A stretch of 64,000 bases of DNA from Myrica gale (Eukaryota; Streptophyta; Magnoliopsida; Fagales; Myricaceae). Positions 49,988 to 61,913 of this stretch are shown here, one piece after another. The DNA is taken from the NCBI GenBank assembly GCA_963930655.1, contig OZ005610.1, positions 25,568,501 to 25,632,500 on the forward strand, written 5' to 3'. Numbering within the stretch: the first letter of the stretch is position 1; the number at the start of each line of letters is the position of its first letter. Under the pieces are notes generated by a model. The model was not told the origin of the DNA. It saw only the letters and a list, made by a program, of their open reading frames with translations, and ran no database searches. Made by a program: the position numbers and the translations under genes.

Positions 49988-51494
49988 TTGATAAGAGACT
50001 AATAGAATTTGCGATCTCTTAGATTTTTTCTTCGATGATTTTGTTTGTTTTTTTTTAATTTTTTTCAATATATGCAAGCTAAGGGTTTCTCAAAATTAAC
50101 AAAAAGGATTCACAATATTTTCAATAATTACTAATTATTTTGTTCATGGCGTCTATTTATGATCATGAATATAGAATATTATAGAGACCAAGAAAAAAAA
50201 TGAATATAGAATATAGAGGGCAGTACGCAAAACCAAATATCTTCCATTTTATTCTTTGCAGTTAGAAGTATTCTTTCCTTTAACCGGCCCATTTGAATAG
50301 ATCATCTCTTTCAACCTATCAAAGGGTCAGTACAACTTGTAACCTTTCAGAGAGTTCATATGAAAAGGTGCTTTCTTGAACCTAATGAAACCTAAAAGTG
50401 AATACATTATTTTTGCATGGGTTAAAATAGCATCTAGAAGTATCAATATAGCCGAATTAATGAAAAAAAGAAATTAACAAAATAGTCTTGGGACAGCAGA
50501 AATGGTAAACTCTTCAATGCCCCGTGGGAATGATCTCATTTTTTTTATAATCATAACAGCTCATCTGATCAATTAATTTAAGAAGAATTAAAAATTTCAA
50601 TTACACGTTCCAAATGACTAATCAGACTACGGGAGGTAACGGATCAACGATTAAAGGAGGCCAAACGAAGATGCAATCCAGACGAGTAGAAAGTTGAAAT
50701 GACCCTGGCCTTAATGTAAGAGAGAGAGATCCCGATAGAGAGAAAGAGAGGCTGAGAGGGAGTGACTTGAGAGCCAGAGGAGAGGGTCGGTCGACGATTT
50801 CTGTCCAGTCGCCGGTGGAGGAGCTGAGAGGGAGAGGCCGAGAGAGGGGGTCGTGCAAGAGGGACTGAGGGACCGAGAGAGGGCGAGAGGGTAAGAGATA
50901 GAGTGAGAGATTTTTTAAATGAAGACTTAGAGAGAGAGACATATGAGAAAGGGGGAATTTGGAAGGGAGAATTTGGGGCTGGGTAGGAAAGGGAGAATTT
51001 GGCGCTGTTCGGGAAAGGAAAGGAAAAGGGGGGGAGTTCACGGGAACAAGTGATTTTAAAGCTTCTTTTATTTTTTCTAATTTGTTAATAATAAGTTATA
51101 TTTTGTAGTTGTATTTTTAGTAAATTGAAACCAGTTATAAATTGTAATAGTATTTAAAAATCTTTATACATAGCTATGTACATTATTTTTATAATTAGTA
51201 TAATAATCTTAATTAAAATAGGTCGGGAGTAATAATATATAATAGTATTTAAAAATATGTGTACTTTATATCATACCTAATGACTAAATCATAGCTTCTA
51301 AGACCATATAAAAACTTCAATTTTCATAACACTCCTAATTTCATATTTTATTAAGTAGGTCTTATAAAATAAAAATTTTCAAATACATGACAAAAATAGA
51401 ATCAAATATTAAAAGGAATATAATAATATAAAAATAATTTTTAACATTAAATAACTTATAATTAATAAATAAAACAAATATTTTCAATTAGACC
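49988..51494. other. Gene-free spacer with purine-rich tract
   Basis: No supported gene. The 139-codon minus-strand frame at 50622-51041 encodes only Ser/Leu/Pro low-complexity sequence, the shadow of a gagagagag-rich tract at about 50720-50960. The remainder is AT-rich. Confidence 0.45.
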
Positions 51495-51782
51495 TATAGC
51501 AGCATTTAAAAAAATGCTGCTATAGATACACCTTTAGCAGCGTTAAAAAAAACACGGCTAAAGTTAGATTTATAGCAACGTTTTGAAAAAAACGCTGCTA
51601 TAAACTGCATCTATAGCGGCGGTCCAAGTGACCGACGCTAAAGGTCATCTCTGTAGTAGCATTTTTTTTTACAAACGATGCTAAAGGGTGGTCTGTAGGT
51701 GGTTTTTAGCGGCGTTTGTGTTAAAGAGACATTGTAGCGGCGTTTTTAGCAATCGCCACTAAAGCTCTATTTTTTTGTAGTA
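51495..51782 (-). mobile_element. CACTA (En/Spm-type) transposon terminus
   Basis: Read on the minus strand the segment starts TACTACAAAAAAATAGAGC, one base from the canonical CACTACAAAAAAA end. It is followed by about eight subterminal copies of agcggcg/tagcagc words in both orientations (e.g. ctatagcagcat, tttagcggcg, aacgctgctata). I could not find the other end or any transposase, so this is an isolated terminus or truncated copy. Confidence 0.65.
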
Positions 51783-52023
51783 CCCTTGCTTATGTACGTT
51801 TCTTATGTTTTAAGTATTGTCTTTAATTTATGTCATACTATGATGATTATATCAGCGTTTTAGGGTGTTGGATGTGTCACCTCAGTACGCTTACTAGAGG
51901 GACACTACTCATCCCGTGCTTAATTAAATATGTCTCTTGTGGTATCTTTATGTAATAGTTGTTGAATAAAAGTTCTTTTGAATTATAAACTCTCACGCAT
52001 GTGTTCAAGCCATTTAATTAGTG

Positions 52024-52025
<2 letters not shown>

Positions 52026-52062
<37 letters not shown>
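52026..52062. repeat. (TA)n microsatellite, about 18 units
   Basis: A 37-bp uninterrupted TA repeat, likely length-polymorphic. It lies about 280 bp beyond the 3' end of the NLR coding region. Confidence 0.95.
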
Positions 52063-52065
<3 letters not shown>

Positions 52066-52344
52066 TAGAGAGAAAATTAAGATTGGTTTAGGGATTGAGT
52101 AAAATACTCAAATGTCCAAATTAACCAATCAAAAACGATTGGTTTAACATCTTCCAATCAGACAGAGAACCTGTGAACGAGGAGTCCGGTTTGAATTTTG
52201 GTTCGGAACAACATAGTGGGCCAGTGGAGAAAGCCCACTCCTCGAAGTTCTAGACAAGACTTCATAAAAACACACCAGACACCCTAAAAAATCAAAGAGC
52301 AGAACATATCCCTTCAACAAAATAAAATTCGTAAGAAACAATTT

Positions 52345-55300
52345 TTAGAAGTGATTGGTAATAAGCCAGTCCAAGTTGATATCTTCTTCAACGACCTTTA
52401 TCTCTAGTGACTCTAGATTCGGGTGGAACGCCTCCTTGATTTGTCCCCACAACAGTTTGATCCTCTCTTCGTCGCATATCACGCGCTCCAACTTCGCAAG
52501 ATCCTTGGTTGACTTTGGTAACCGACCCAATTGCGAGCACCCTTTCATGTGGAGCTCTTCTAAATTATTTAGTTCACCAATCTGTTCGGGCAACCCCTTA
52601 ATAAGGCAGCCAGATATGTCAAACATGCTTAACATACGAAGGTCTCTAATGGCGTCTGGCAACTTTGACAAACCCGTGCAAGACCTAACCCTTAGCACTT
52701 CTAGATTCACCAGCTTTCCAATTTCTTCTGGTAGTTCATCTAGCTTGTGACAATTGGTGATGCTCAGTTTCTTCAAGTGGACAATATCACAAAGTTCAAC
52801 AGGCAATTTTACCAAATCTTTGCAGTAGTCAATGTTTATCTCCGTTAGATTTGGCAAAACCTCTGATTTCTTGATAGTAACATATGTGAAAGCCTGACCA
52901 ATATCACACATAAATAGAGATATCTTCTCTAAGCTATTCAATTGTACTAGCGTCTCCCAAAGGGAATGAACTGAAATCTTCTCCAATCTGATTCTCTTTA
53001 GATTAGGTGCAGACACAAGCAACTGAAAATTACGCAAGTCTGCATGAGAAAAGAAACCGTAGTTCGTGACTATCAAAACCTTTAGCTTTTCCATCTTCTC
53101 CACGAACACAGGTAAGGTGTACTCCTTTGATTGGAAATTCAGAACTAGAACCTCAACTTTGGTCGGTAGAATGTTAATGCACCAATCACTTGATGAGAAC
53201 TCTTCGTCTGCACAAAATATCTTATATGGCATGTCAAGCTACCATTTAGATTTTGTGAAACAGAGCTCACAGGTGCAAGTGTGGAGTGTTTGAGAGTGAC
53301 AAAGATGAACTAACCAGTTGTGATTGATAGGAGGGAAGCGTTGACAGGTTGTTCTGTCCACCACTCGAGAACATTATTTCCACTCATGTCCAGAATCAGT
53401 CTTTTCCTTTGTTCTATTGGCTCTTGGCTGCTCAGATAGATAGCTAGCTCTCTAAGAAGATCATGTTGTAAGACGAAATCTTCAGTGCAGTAGCTACCAA
53501 CTTCATGACTTGCATCTTTCCTGGTAAATGGGAGAATAGATGTTTAGAAGAGATTCCAGTTCTTCCCGGCCTTCACATAAAAAACATATAGGAGAACCTT
53601 CACTTCTACCCCTGAACTATCACTCAAATTTCATTCACCGGTCTGAACTAAAAATTTCATCACATTTAGTCCCCAAACTACTATAATGCATCAATGTTTA
53701 CCTTCTAATAAGATCTTATAGTTCAAATGTACAGAAAATAGGTTATGCACCACAAAATCAACCATTGGATTCTAGGATAGAGTGAACATGGATGAATTTT
53801 AGTAGTTTGGAGATTAAATGTGGGCTAGGGAAGGGTGAAAAATGCTTTATCAGACGGTAAAACCCACATTTTCTCGTACTCTGGAGGGATGATTTTAAAG
53901 CTCATTCAACATATATGGATGAGGACGTTTTGGGCGTGTAACCATAGCATTTTAAGTCTATCTACTAGCAAGAAAAACATGAAGACATCAGCCAACAAAT
54001 CACATGGAGCAAATAGAGAGCAACTGAGCAAGCATACCTTGTGACCACAGAACTCGTAAGATTTCGAATCGCAATTTCGTCTAGCATGCCAATGGCATTC
54101 ATAGCATCTTTCTTTATTTTTTCTCTAAAGCCCTTATCATTTGATCTTTTTTTTCCTCGTTTGGACAATTCTGACCACATATCAATCAGGGCATCAACAC
54201 GAATCCTTTGATCCTCAGGAAAGGAGCCGAGGTCCATGAAACAATTTGTGAACTCCTGATGATGCTCGAGCTTGTCGTCGAGAGCTATGCTGCTTTGGAG
54301 ACGAAGAAGCAGACCTTCAGCCTTAGAAAAAATTGAATGATCACTAGTCACGTAATTATGCCAGACTGCCGCAGGCCGCCCTTTAAGTGACTTTCCAATC
54401 ACTTTAATGGCCAGGGGGAAGCCGCCACAGCCTTTCACTATCTGCAACCATCAAACACCTCCATCATTTGGGAAGATTACAGGGGCAATATGTAATAGAA
54501 GACATGGTTCTGGTTATCTTGACCACTTAAGTTGTTTGGAAATGGAGATGCTTGGCAGATAACAAATATATAGCAAAAATACCTTTTTGACATCTTCTTC
54601 CGGAATTGAGGAGCTCGTATCTGGTAAGTTTGCTGAGTGACGAAAAAGAGTCATCGAATCTTTATCATTCAATGGTTTCAACTCATATATAAAGTCAGAT
54701 ATTCGAAATGCAGTCCTTGAAGTCACCAGAATCTTGTACTTTGGAATACCAAACACAAAGTGTTCGATGAACTCCTCAGACCAGACATCATCCAGGATCA
54801 ACAGTATAGGATGATCTGCAATTCGTTTCAGCAGATATTGCTCTAGCTTGTTGATTGCATCTTCATCGCTTTGAAACTCAAGCACCCGATCACCCTTTTG
54901 ATCAAATAGTGTTTGTATAATAACCTTCAGGTTTGGAGTTTTTGAAACAGTGACAAAGAAGAGATTGCCCTTATATATGTCTGTCCAAAGAAAGATTGTT
55001 AGTAATTAAATTACCATCGAAATCGCATTTTTTGTCTTACGACATTTGTAAACAGAAACATACATATGTAATCCCACGTCATGTTCGTGGAATTCCCCCA
55101 AACCAAATCCCAGCAAAGCAATTTTTTGTCACAATCCAACCAATTATGAACTCGTGATAATTCCCAAAATGTTGTGAAAATACAAGCACTGAAAGGCTAA
55201 AAAAATAAAATAAATAACAACCTTAGACAGATTTTGTTTTCCTGCAATATCCCCAAAGACTCTTGCAGAAATTTGAATCCTCATGCGTGAATCCAATCCC

Positions 55301-56049
55301 CAATTTATTTCACTTAAAGTCGAACTTAATATTAAGGATCCACATAAGAGTTCAAAGAATATGCGGTAATTTTCCTCAACGACGTTGCAATTAGGATGTA
55401 AAACCATAGAGAATAGAATTTGAGTTGAAATACCTTTAATTTCCTTGTCGTGACAAAGCAATTTCACCAATGTGGTCTTCCCACATCCTCCAGGTGCTGT
55501 CAACAAAAGCAACGATACCTCCTCCTTCAGAAGCTGCATTTTCAACTTCTTTAAATGCACACCCAACCCAACAGAAAACTTCGGGAGTCCAGGAATAGGG
55601 CACGAAACCCAGCCACCATCCCTCTCGGCCAGACCCAATGTTGCAGAAATACCCTGTAACCTCAATGAATTCTCCTCCCCAGTCCTCCAACTCAATGCTT
55701 GCGCCTCAAGCTGAAAGAATCTGATAAGTTCCAGGTCCAACGCGCGAAGTATCTTCGCGTAAGAATATCTTTTGTAGTAATTCCACCTTGGGAGCGTCGA
55801 GCACTTCCTAACGCGGTCGTCGCCCTTACTGATTTTTTTAATCAAACCCTCTGTTTCCTCTTCTCGGCGACCCAATTCTCTGTGCGAATGTTCTATCTCT
55901 TCGATCACTGACTTTAATACACCTAGCGTGGATTTGAGGCTTTCGAGTTCGGCTTCGAACGAAAGGGTGGTGTTTATCGCATTCTCAACTGTATCCCACA
56001 ACTTTGAAACTGATTTTCCCAAAACAGCAGCTCCAAGAGCTTCTGCCAT
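52345..56049 (-). CDS. NRG1: NRG1-like helper NLR (RPW8-NBS-LRR)
   Basis: Five exons: 56049-55434, 54980-54583, 54441-54038, 53520-53315 and 53207-52345, giving 828 residues in one frame. The N-terminal RPW8-like coiled coil covers about residues 1-150. The NB-ARC motifs are intact: P-loop APGGCGKTT (185-193), kinase-2 LILDDVW (266-272), RNBS-B KILVTSR and GLPL-type GFPLAIK. The MHD position reads QHD (491-493), usual for RPW8-type NLRs. LRRs follow from about 540 to the end (PNLTEINIDYC, LKKLSITNCHKLDELPEEIG). The best match from memory is Arabidopsis NRG1 (At5g66900/66910). Such helpers act downstream of TIR-NLR sensors with EDS1-SAG101 and form Ca2+-permeable resistosomes. The exon 2 acceptor is set at 54981 (ggacag), since the nearer AG breaks the frame. 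Intron 3 carries a foldback element. It appears complete and is the only NLR in this window. Confidence 0.93.
53600..53840. mobile_element. Foldback MITE in an NLR intron
   Basis: Inverted arms at 53662-53696 (acatttagtccccaaactac…) and 53787-53821 (…gtagtttggagattaaatgt) lie inside intron 3 of the NRG1-like gene. The 'tagtccccaaact' and 'cccctgaactatca' wording is common to plant MITEs. Outer borders and target duplication are not resolved. Confidence 0.6.
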
Positions 56050-56335
56050 AATTCTGCTTTGCTACAGAAACCCAAAGCTCTAATAGGGGACATATAGCAG
56101 AAAGCAATGCTTTTGCGTCCAATATCGTTGAGACGGAAAAAACAACTCCTCCAAAACTGGCAACCATTTGATATATGTATTTTATCCGTATTCTCTTTGC
56201 GCTACGAAGGAAACAGTCAAGGAATTTGTGACAATTCCAAAAAAAAAAACAAAAGAGTAGTCAGAGATCAAGAAGATCATTAGCGCTTCTTCGTGGAAGA
56301 GAATCAGTGGGCAAGAAAGGAATAAAACAATCACT

Positions 56336-56795
56336 TACAATTGGTAAAGAGAACGTGCATTGAGATTCCACATCAGTGGAGACAGTTTCGAGGAAAAAGG
56401 GCCCCTTAGAGGAAGGGGGTTCAGATCCCAATTATAAAAACCCAGAGTCAAAGTCAACCGCTTTCCCAACGATGGAAGACCTACTGAACGTTACCATATG
56501 TTTTTCCTCGCAACTGTCTACACTGTTGTTTCTTAGGAAAACAAAAAACAAAAAGTCTACACTGTTGTTTAGAAACAAAAAAAAAACTGTCTACACTGTT
56601 GTGGAATCTCAATGCACGTTATCTTTACCAATTGCAGGCCATCTCATGTAGCATTTTCCTTTCCTGACTTGGGTCTATGCTGAGACTGCCCTCTTATTGT
56701 TTTTTCCTCTGCGGGGCCCTTCTTCCTCGCAACTGTCTTCACTGATGTGGAATGACAATTCACGTTTTCTTTACCAATTGTAGGGCATCTCATGT
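56336..56795. repeat. Three-copy direct and inverted repeat upstream of the NLR
   Basis: A unit reading cctcg.aactgtct.cactg, then tgtggaat.tcaatgcacg, then tctttaccaattg occurs three times. Copy A lies inverted at about 56336-56405, copy B direct at 56501-56650 (with gtctacactgttgt repeated three times inside), and copy C direct at about 56713-56795. A and C form a large inverted repeat. The set starts about 290 bp upstream of the NLR start codon, so it is in the promoter or leader. Confidence 0.72.
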
Positions 56796-57236
56796 ACTGT
56801 AACTCTCCTTCCATCTCTGTGCTAACCGTTGAAGCATATGATGGGATAAGATTTTCAGCACATCTCCAAGACTCGGCCTAGATAAGGCCCGACGCATTTA
56901 AATGAGGCCCAATGTTGAAAAGTCCTAAAGTGGATTTATGAACAGATTTCTTAAGATCTCATCGTCTACATAGAGACTTTTTTTTTTGTTGAAACATCTA
57001 TGTTTATATATGGAAAAAAATATAAACAAAAATTACAAGCTAAAAAAATAAAGAAAGACCAATAAAGGGTTTTACAAGCGGCGAGTTGATGGGTCAACAA
57101 TAAAGTGGCTTTGAAAGAGGATACAAGATCCTCGGATGTGTCGGGCTCGAAGCCCAAAGCGAGAGGACCCAAGGGTCCTAGGAAACACGGGAAACCCGTG
57201 AAAGTAACAAATCAACCGCTGAAGGCCCTTCGACGG

Positions 57237-57591
57237 TAGGGCTGTCCAAGTTCCGGTCTGGGCGGGCCAAACCGACCATTTTATAGAGTATATAGACCGG
57301 ACCGGTCATATGCCGGTCTGGGTCGGGTTGGGCCATACCATTTTGGGTCGGTTTAGGTTGGGTTGGGCCATGTCATTTTGGGCCGGTTTTGGGGTTGGAT
57401 CGTGCTATTTTGGGCCAATTTACGGTTTGGTCCGGTTTGGAGAGGTATACTCCGGTCCGGTCCTGGGTTTTCATGAGGGTAACCCGGAACCGGACAAGAA
57501 TACATCGGTTTACCGGTCCGGTCAATCCGGTTTCAAAAAAGTCCACCGGATTTGTCCAAAACCGGTCCGGCCGGTATTTTGGACAGCCCTA
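57237..57591. mobile_element. Terminal-inverted-repeat MITE rich in CCGGT words
   Basis: Ends are TAGGGCTGTCCAA…/…TTGGACAGCCCTA, a 13-bp inverted repeat with at most one mismatch. The 355-bp interior is filled with ggtccgg, ccggtctgggt and ggttgggcca words, giving spurious Gly/Arg-rich frames. End sequence and composition resemble the hAT element at 36927, but no 8-bp target duplication is visible, perhaps because another repeat abuts on the right. Confidence 0.68.
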
Positions 57592-57592
57592 A

Positions 57593-58400
57593 GTGGCGGA
57601 ACCAGGAATTCAACTGAAGGGGGTCGAACTCTTAAGAAAAAATGACAACAAATTTGTTTTTATTACGTAATGCAAAAAAAATATATCTTAAAACTAAAAT
57701 ATCAAAAATTAAGGACTAAAAACACTAAAAAAATTGAAATACACGTACAATATTATTTGTTGATACTAAGAGGTGTCAATTGGATCCTATGAGATTACAT
57801 ATTCTGAAAACGTTGTAAACTAGATACACAAAGAAGTTGTAGTATTGTTTGAGTTTTACCGTTACGCTCGATCTCAATCAAATCAGTCATTTTGAATATA
57901 GGTAAATTACTTTGTCCAAACTAGATACACAAAGATCACATGCAACGTGTGAAAGTTGTTAAATGTTCTTTTTAGATTAAACTATGGATACAGCCCTGTA
58001 ATCTTTAAGCTTAATTCTAAGGATTTCTGTGAGACGTACAAAAGATATACACAGTTCTGCAGTTTTTCCCACTCTCCATGCAGTTTAGTTTTTCTATTTT
58101 ATATTTTCTTCCCAACCAGGTTCACTACTTGCCTAAGGAAAAGGTTGTCGTCTTCAGTTCTGATGGTTCACCTTCCCAATACTACTATTGACTCGATTCT
58201 TTTTCTCCCGAAGAGCTACGATTTTCGTCTTGTTTTGCAACAGAAAATAAAGATTCTCTTCTCCTGCTAAGATTTTGCAAGTAGTAGACGTGGAAAGAAG
58301 GGGTGGCCGTGGTTGTACGGTACATATATACATATAATTTTTTTTAGGAGCCATGGTGTCAGCCGACACCCTTCGCTCCCCCTTTGTTCCGCCCCTGTTG
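57593..58400. mobile_element. Possible hAT-like element with AGnGGCGGAAC ends
   Basis: The left end agtggcggaaccagg and right end tttgttccgcccct are short imperfect inverted repeats of the type common in plant repeats with a 'ggggcgga' start. Both ends are followed inward by ggggg words. The interior is AT-rich and lacks a convincing frame. The target duplication is not resolved, so this call is tentative. Confidence 0.35.
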
Positions 58401-59042
58401 ACAGCAAATATCTTTAATACAACAATTAGTTGAGGCTAACTCTACTTCAAAGCTGAACTTATATGAGTTGTGTGGTTTGGAAGGCTGTATCAGTTCAGAG
58501 TTTACCCGCCCGTTAGATGAGTTCTATTTCGGTGGACTTGTCGGATTAAGATTCTCTTAATTACCAAAAAAAATATTATATCTCTAATACTGTTTTAGAC
58601 TCTTATTTTGTATCTAAACAAAATTAAGCATCATTTAATCTGAAAGATATTTAAAATTTGGCCTTTTAAACATTTATAAATAAATAAAAATTATAGAAAA
58701 TTATGAGAGGAGATCCACCCTGACACTTTAATAAAAGCCCAGCCCATACAGTGGGTGGATAGCTCTTTACCAGGAAAGGCCCAACCATTACGAACATGCC
58801 CATTTTTTCACGGTGTCCCGGGCCAGCCAGGTGAGAAAGGTCCTTATCGCTCCAGGGCCGCCGAGTAAAACTTCTGTTAACCTTTTACCTTTATCGTCCC
58901 CTTTCCTGCTTTCCTTCGATCCACCGATTGTAAACACCAACGACGTGTTAACTGTTATGTGCCGCAGCAGGTGAAATCGAAGCAAACAGTTTGGGCGTAT
59001 TTCTGCAGAGGGGGGACAGAGAGATAAGAGGGGGGAATAGTA
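58401..59042. promoter_or_regulatory. Promoter and leader of the RanBP2 zinc-finger gene
   Basis: Precedes the ATG at 59043. The last 50 bp are G/A-rich (ggggggacagagagataagagg). The long minus-strand frame 58788-59327 runs antisense to exon 1 and has no family resemblance. Confidence 0.45.
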
Positions 59043-61913
59043 ATGGGGGAAGGGAGAGAAGGGGATTGGGAGTGCAATGGATGCAAGAACAGGAACTATG
59101 CCTTCAGGTCGTTCTGCAACAGATGTAAGCAGCCACGGCTTCTGGTCGACACCAAAACCCCCGCCGACTCTAAGTGGCTCCCACGTATCGGCGACTGGAT
59201 CTGCACCGGTTGGTTGCTTCATCCATTTTATTCTCTTTAGTTGTTGGATCTGTTTTCTGTCATCTATGTTTTCAATTTGACTTTCCGCCATGTGCATATC
59301 CTTGCTTTTATATAGGTATTGGAACATGATTAGATTCTAGGGTTTCTTGAAGATTTTACATAAGGATTTTGCCAATGGAATAGGGACTTTTACGTTCATT
59401 TGATTGCGATGGTTTGGGTTCTAGGGTTCCTGGGCTATGTTGGAGTTTTTTTGAAGTATGGCTTGCCCTTTATGAAAGCTGCAGCTAACGTTTTGCAGTG
59501 GACCAAAATAACTCTTTTTTGTTTTATAAGTGATAAGTAACTCTTGAATGGCCTTATCAATATGGTAGTAAGCCTGCAGTTTTAAATGTTATTTATACTA
59601 ACCATATCCTTTGAAAATACTTACGATATATGGATTATAAAATTGCGGGGAATAAAAGGTAGTGATTTGCTCTTGAGTTTGAAGGGGAGTTTCTGAGATG
59701 ATTAAAGTATTCTTCAATGCTGTTTCGTCATATGGTCTTGTAATATCTGCGCACGTGAGTTTTCACGAGTCTCGTTGTTGTAGTATCTTTCATACTTGTA
59801 GGTTTCCATCCATGCTAACATTAATATCAATGTTTAATTCATGGGCAGTTGTTTGTTGATTGATAGTTTGACAGTTTGTGCTATTTGCCTATTTTGATTT
59901 GTAATCTTTTGTCAAGTTGAGACGAGAACTTGCTATCAATTAGGTTGAGTCGTTTGTGTTTTTTGTATGTGTATTGCACATGGGATGGGCTGCGTGGTGT
60001 GCGTATGCTTGGCTTCCTTTCTGCCCTGCTGCGTTGTGGGTTGGGTGTGTATGGAAATGGATCAATAGGTTGCACTAACAACAATTATGCATCAAGAGAA
60101 AAGTGCAAAAAGTGTGGGCAACCGAAGGAGGTAGCAGCAATGCCAGCAATTGCAATGCCTGGAGCATCTCTCCCAACTTATGCGCATTATTTTGCCAGGG
60201 CCCAGGGAGGACCAGAACAAAAGATGAATATTGGAGTAATTGGAAATGGAGCTCTGCAGCAGCCACTTCCTTTGAGCTCCAACTGGGCTGTAGGGGGGGC
60301 TGATAAGTATGGAGTTCAGCCTGCTTCTACTTGGCCCTTAGGTAGTTACCATAATTCTGGGGTTCCTTACCTGGACCCTGCCAATCCGCATCTTTCGGCT
60401 CCTAAAGGATGGCGCAATGGTGACTGGATATGCCAATGTGGCTTCCATAATTACTCTTCACGTGCCCAGGTGTGGCTGCTCTTGCAACGCCTTACTTAAC
60501 ATTCTTCTTCGTATTGAAATCATATAAAATTTCAGATGCTTGTGATTTTGCTATGCATTGTATCTGATGCAGCTTTGATCTTATTTCTAGTGCAAAAGAT
60601 GCAACAATCCACCACCAGGTACACTCCCTCTTTTGGTCAGTGTAGTGATAAGTGATATGTGTATTCAGTAGCATTTGACTGCAGATTATTTGCGGTGATT
60701 GGGGGTTGCAAATTAATGATGACTGTCATTGTTGGTTTTTATTTACTCCACGCTCATTGCTTTGGGCCAAATGACCTATCAAACAAGTGAACAGTGACTA
60801 CGGGGCAAAGTATTGGATCCAAGACTCAATTTTTAGTCTGACTATAAAAAAAAGAAGGGCATGATTTGATCATATAACATGTTATAACTTTTGCTTTGAA
60901 CATAGAATTGGATTTTCTGTTTGGTTACTTTGTGGAATGAGTTAACAGACTGACTGATGGTCTGTGTTATTTCTCTCTCTTTGGATGTAAAGCACTTGGA
61001 ACAAAACGTCTGGCAACTGATGAGTTGGTGCATGAATGGGATAACAAGAGATTGAATTTAGGCCAAGTAAGGATTCATTTTTCTTGTATGGTATTTAGAT
61101 TTATATTCTATTGTTCCAATCTGGTTAACATGTACAAACTTGGAATTTCCTTTTCACTGAATGAACAGGCAAATGCGCAGCTGCAATCATACCCAGGTTT
61201 TGAGCAAATGGTGGGGACCGGTGGGGACCCTAATGCTAGATTCTATGCTCCCTACCCCATTAGCTCGGGTACTGCTCCGAATTTGCAAGCGTCCATGCAG
61301 TTTCCACAGCAAGCAACTGGACCTGCATTGCTCGGAAAAGGGTAATCCTGACTGGATTCCTCCTTGTACATTTACGTCCCTTTGATGTCGACCACTCCTT
61401 GGGTACTTAGGTCTCTTGTGACCCTAGAGGTCTGAGGTCTATCTAGCACACACCTTATCCTAGAATTCTGCAAATACCTGTGTGATCAAGATTTTAATAC
61501 TTCGGTTGCCTTTGCCAAGCAGAGCAAAACAATGGCGTGATGGAGATTGGATGTGCACAAATTGCGACAATCATAATTATGCATCCCGGTTACAATGCAA
61601 TAGGTTAGTAATTCTTAACCTGCTAGTTATACTTGGATTCTGGTTGCGATGTGATTGGCTTGCTGATGTTGCCACATATGATGTGCAATATTTGCACCTG
61701 ATATCTGTTGGATGAATTGATTTATAAAAGCTGCTATAATATACCTTGTGACTCCATTTTGCTTTTAGATGCTTGGGAATATGTCAACCCGTAGTTGTCT
61801 TCTCTGAAACAGTGTATCTGTGTAAAATTTCGTACTGAATGTTGGAAGCGTTTATCTTCTACAGGTGTAAGACTCAAAGAAATGTGCTCTCGGCGCCTGT
61901 CAACGTCATGTAG
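59043..61913 (+). CDS. RanBP2-type zinc-finger protein with four fingers
   Basis: Seven exons: 59043-59208, 60069-60469, 60591-60618, 60993-61066, 61169-61341, 61523-61603 and 61865-61913, giving 323 residues with consistent phases. Exon 3 is only 28 bp. Four zf-RanBP modules follow the W-x-C-x(2,4)-C-x3-N-x6-C-x2-C pattern. Finger 1 is DWECNGCKNRNYAFRSFCNR. Finger 2, GDWICTGCTNNNYASREKCK, is split by intron 1. Finger 3, DWICQCGFHNYSSRAQCKRC, has only one residue between its first two Cys and is split by intron 2. Finger 4 starts GDWMCTNCDNHNYASRLQC and is split by intron 6. Linkers are Gly/Pro/Gln-rich. Fingers of this class with a conserved N and W often bind single-stranded GGU-type RNA, so an RNA-binding role is inferred. 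It matches the Arabidopsis At2g17975 type by order and location. Confidence 0.93.

Noticed and set aside
50622-51041. 139-codon minus-strand frame
   Set aside because: Low-complexity Ser/Leu/Pro translation of a GA-rich tract; no start context, domain or splice partner.
52026-52062. TA repeat as a replication origin or CRISPR-like array
   Set aside because: Simple microsatellite; no spacers, no associated genes, and this is a plant nuclear context.
58788-59327. 179-codon minus-strand frame
   Set aside because: Overlaps the promoter and exon 1 of the zinc-finger gene on the opposite strand and has no recognisable domain.
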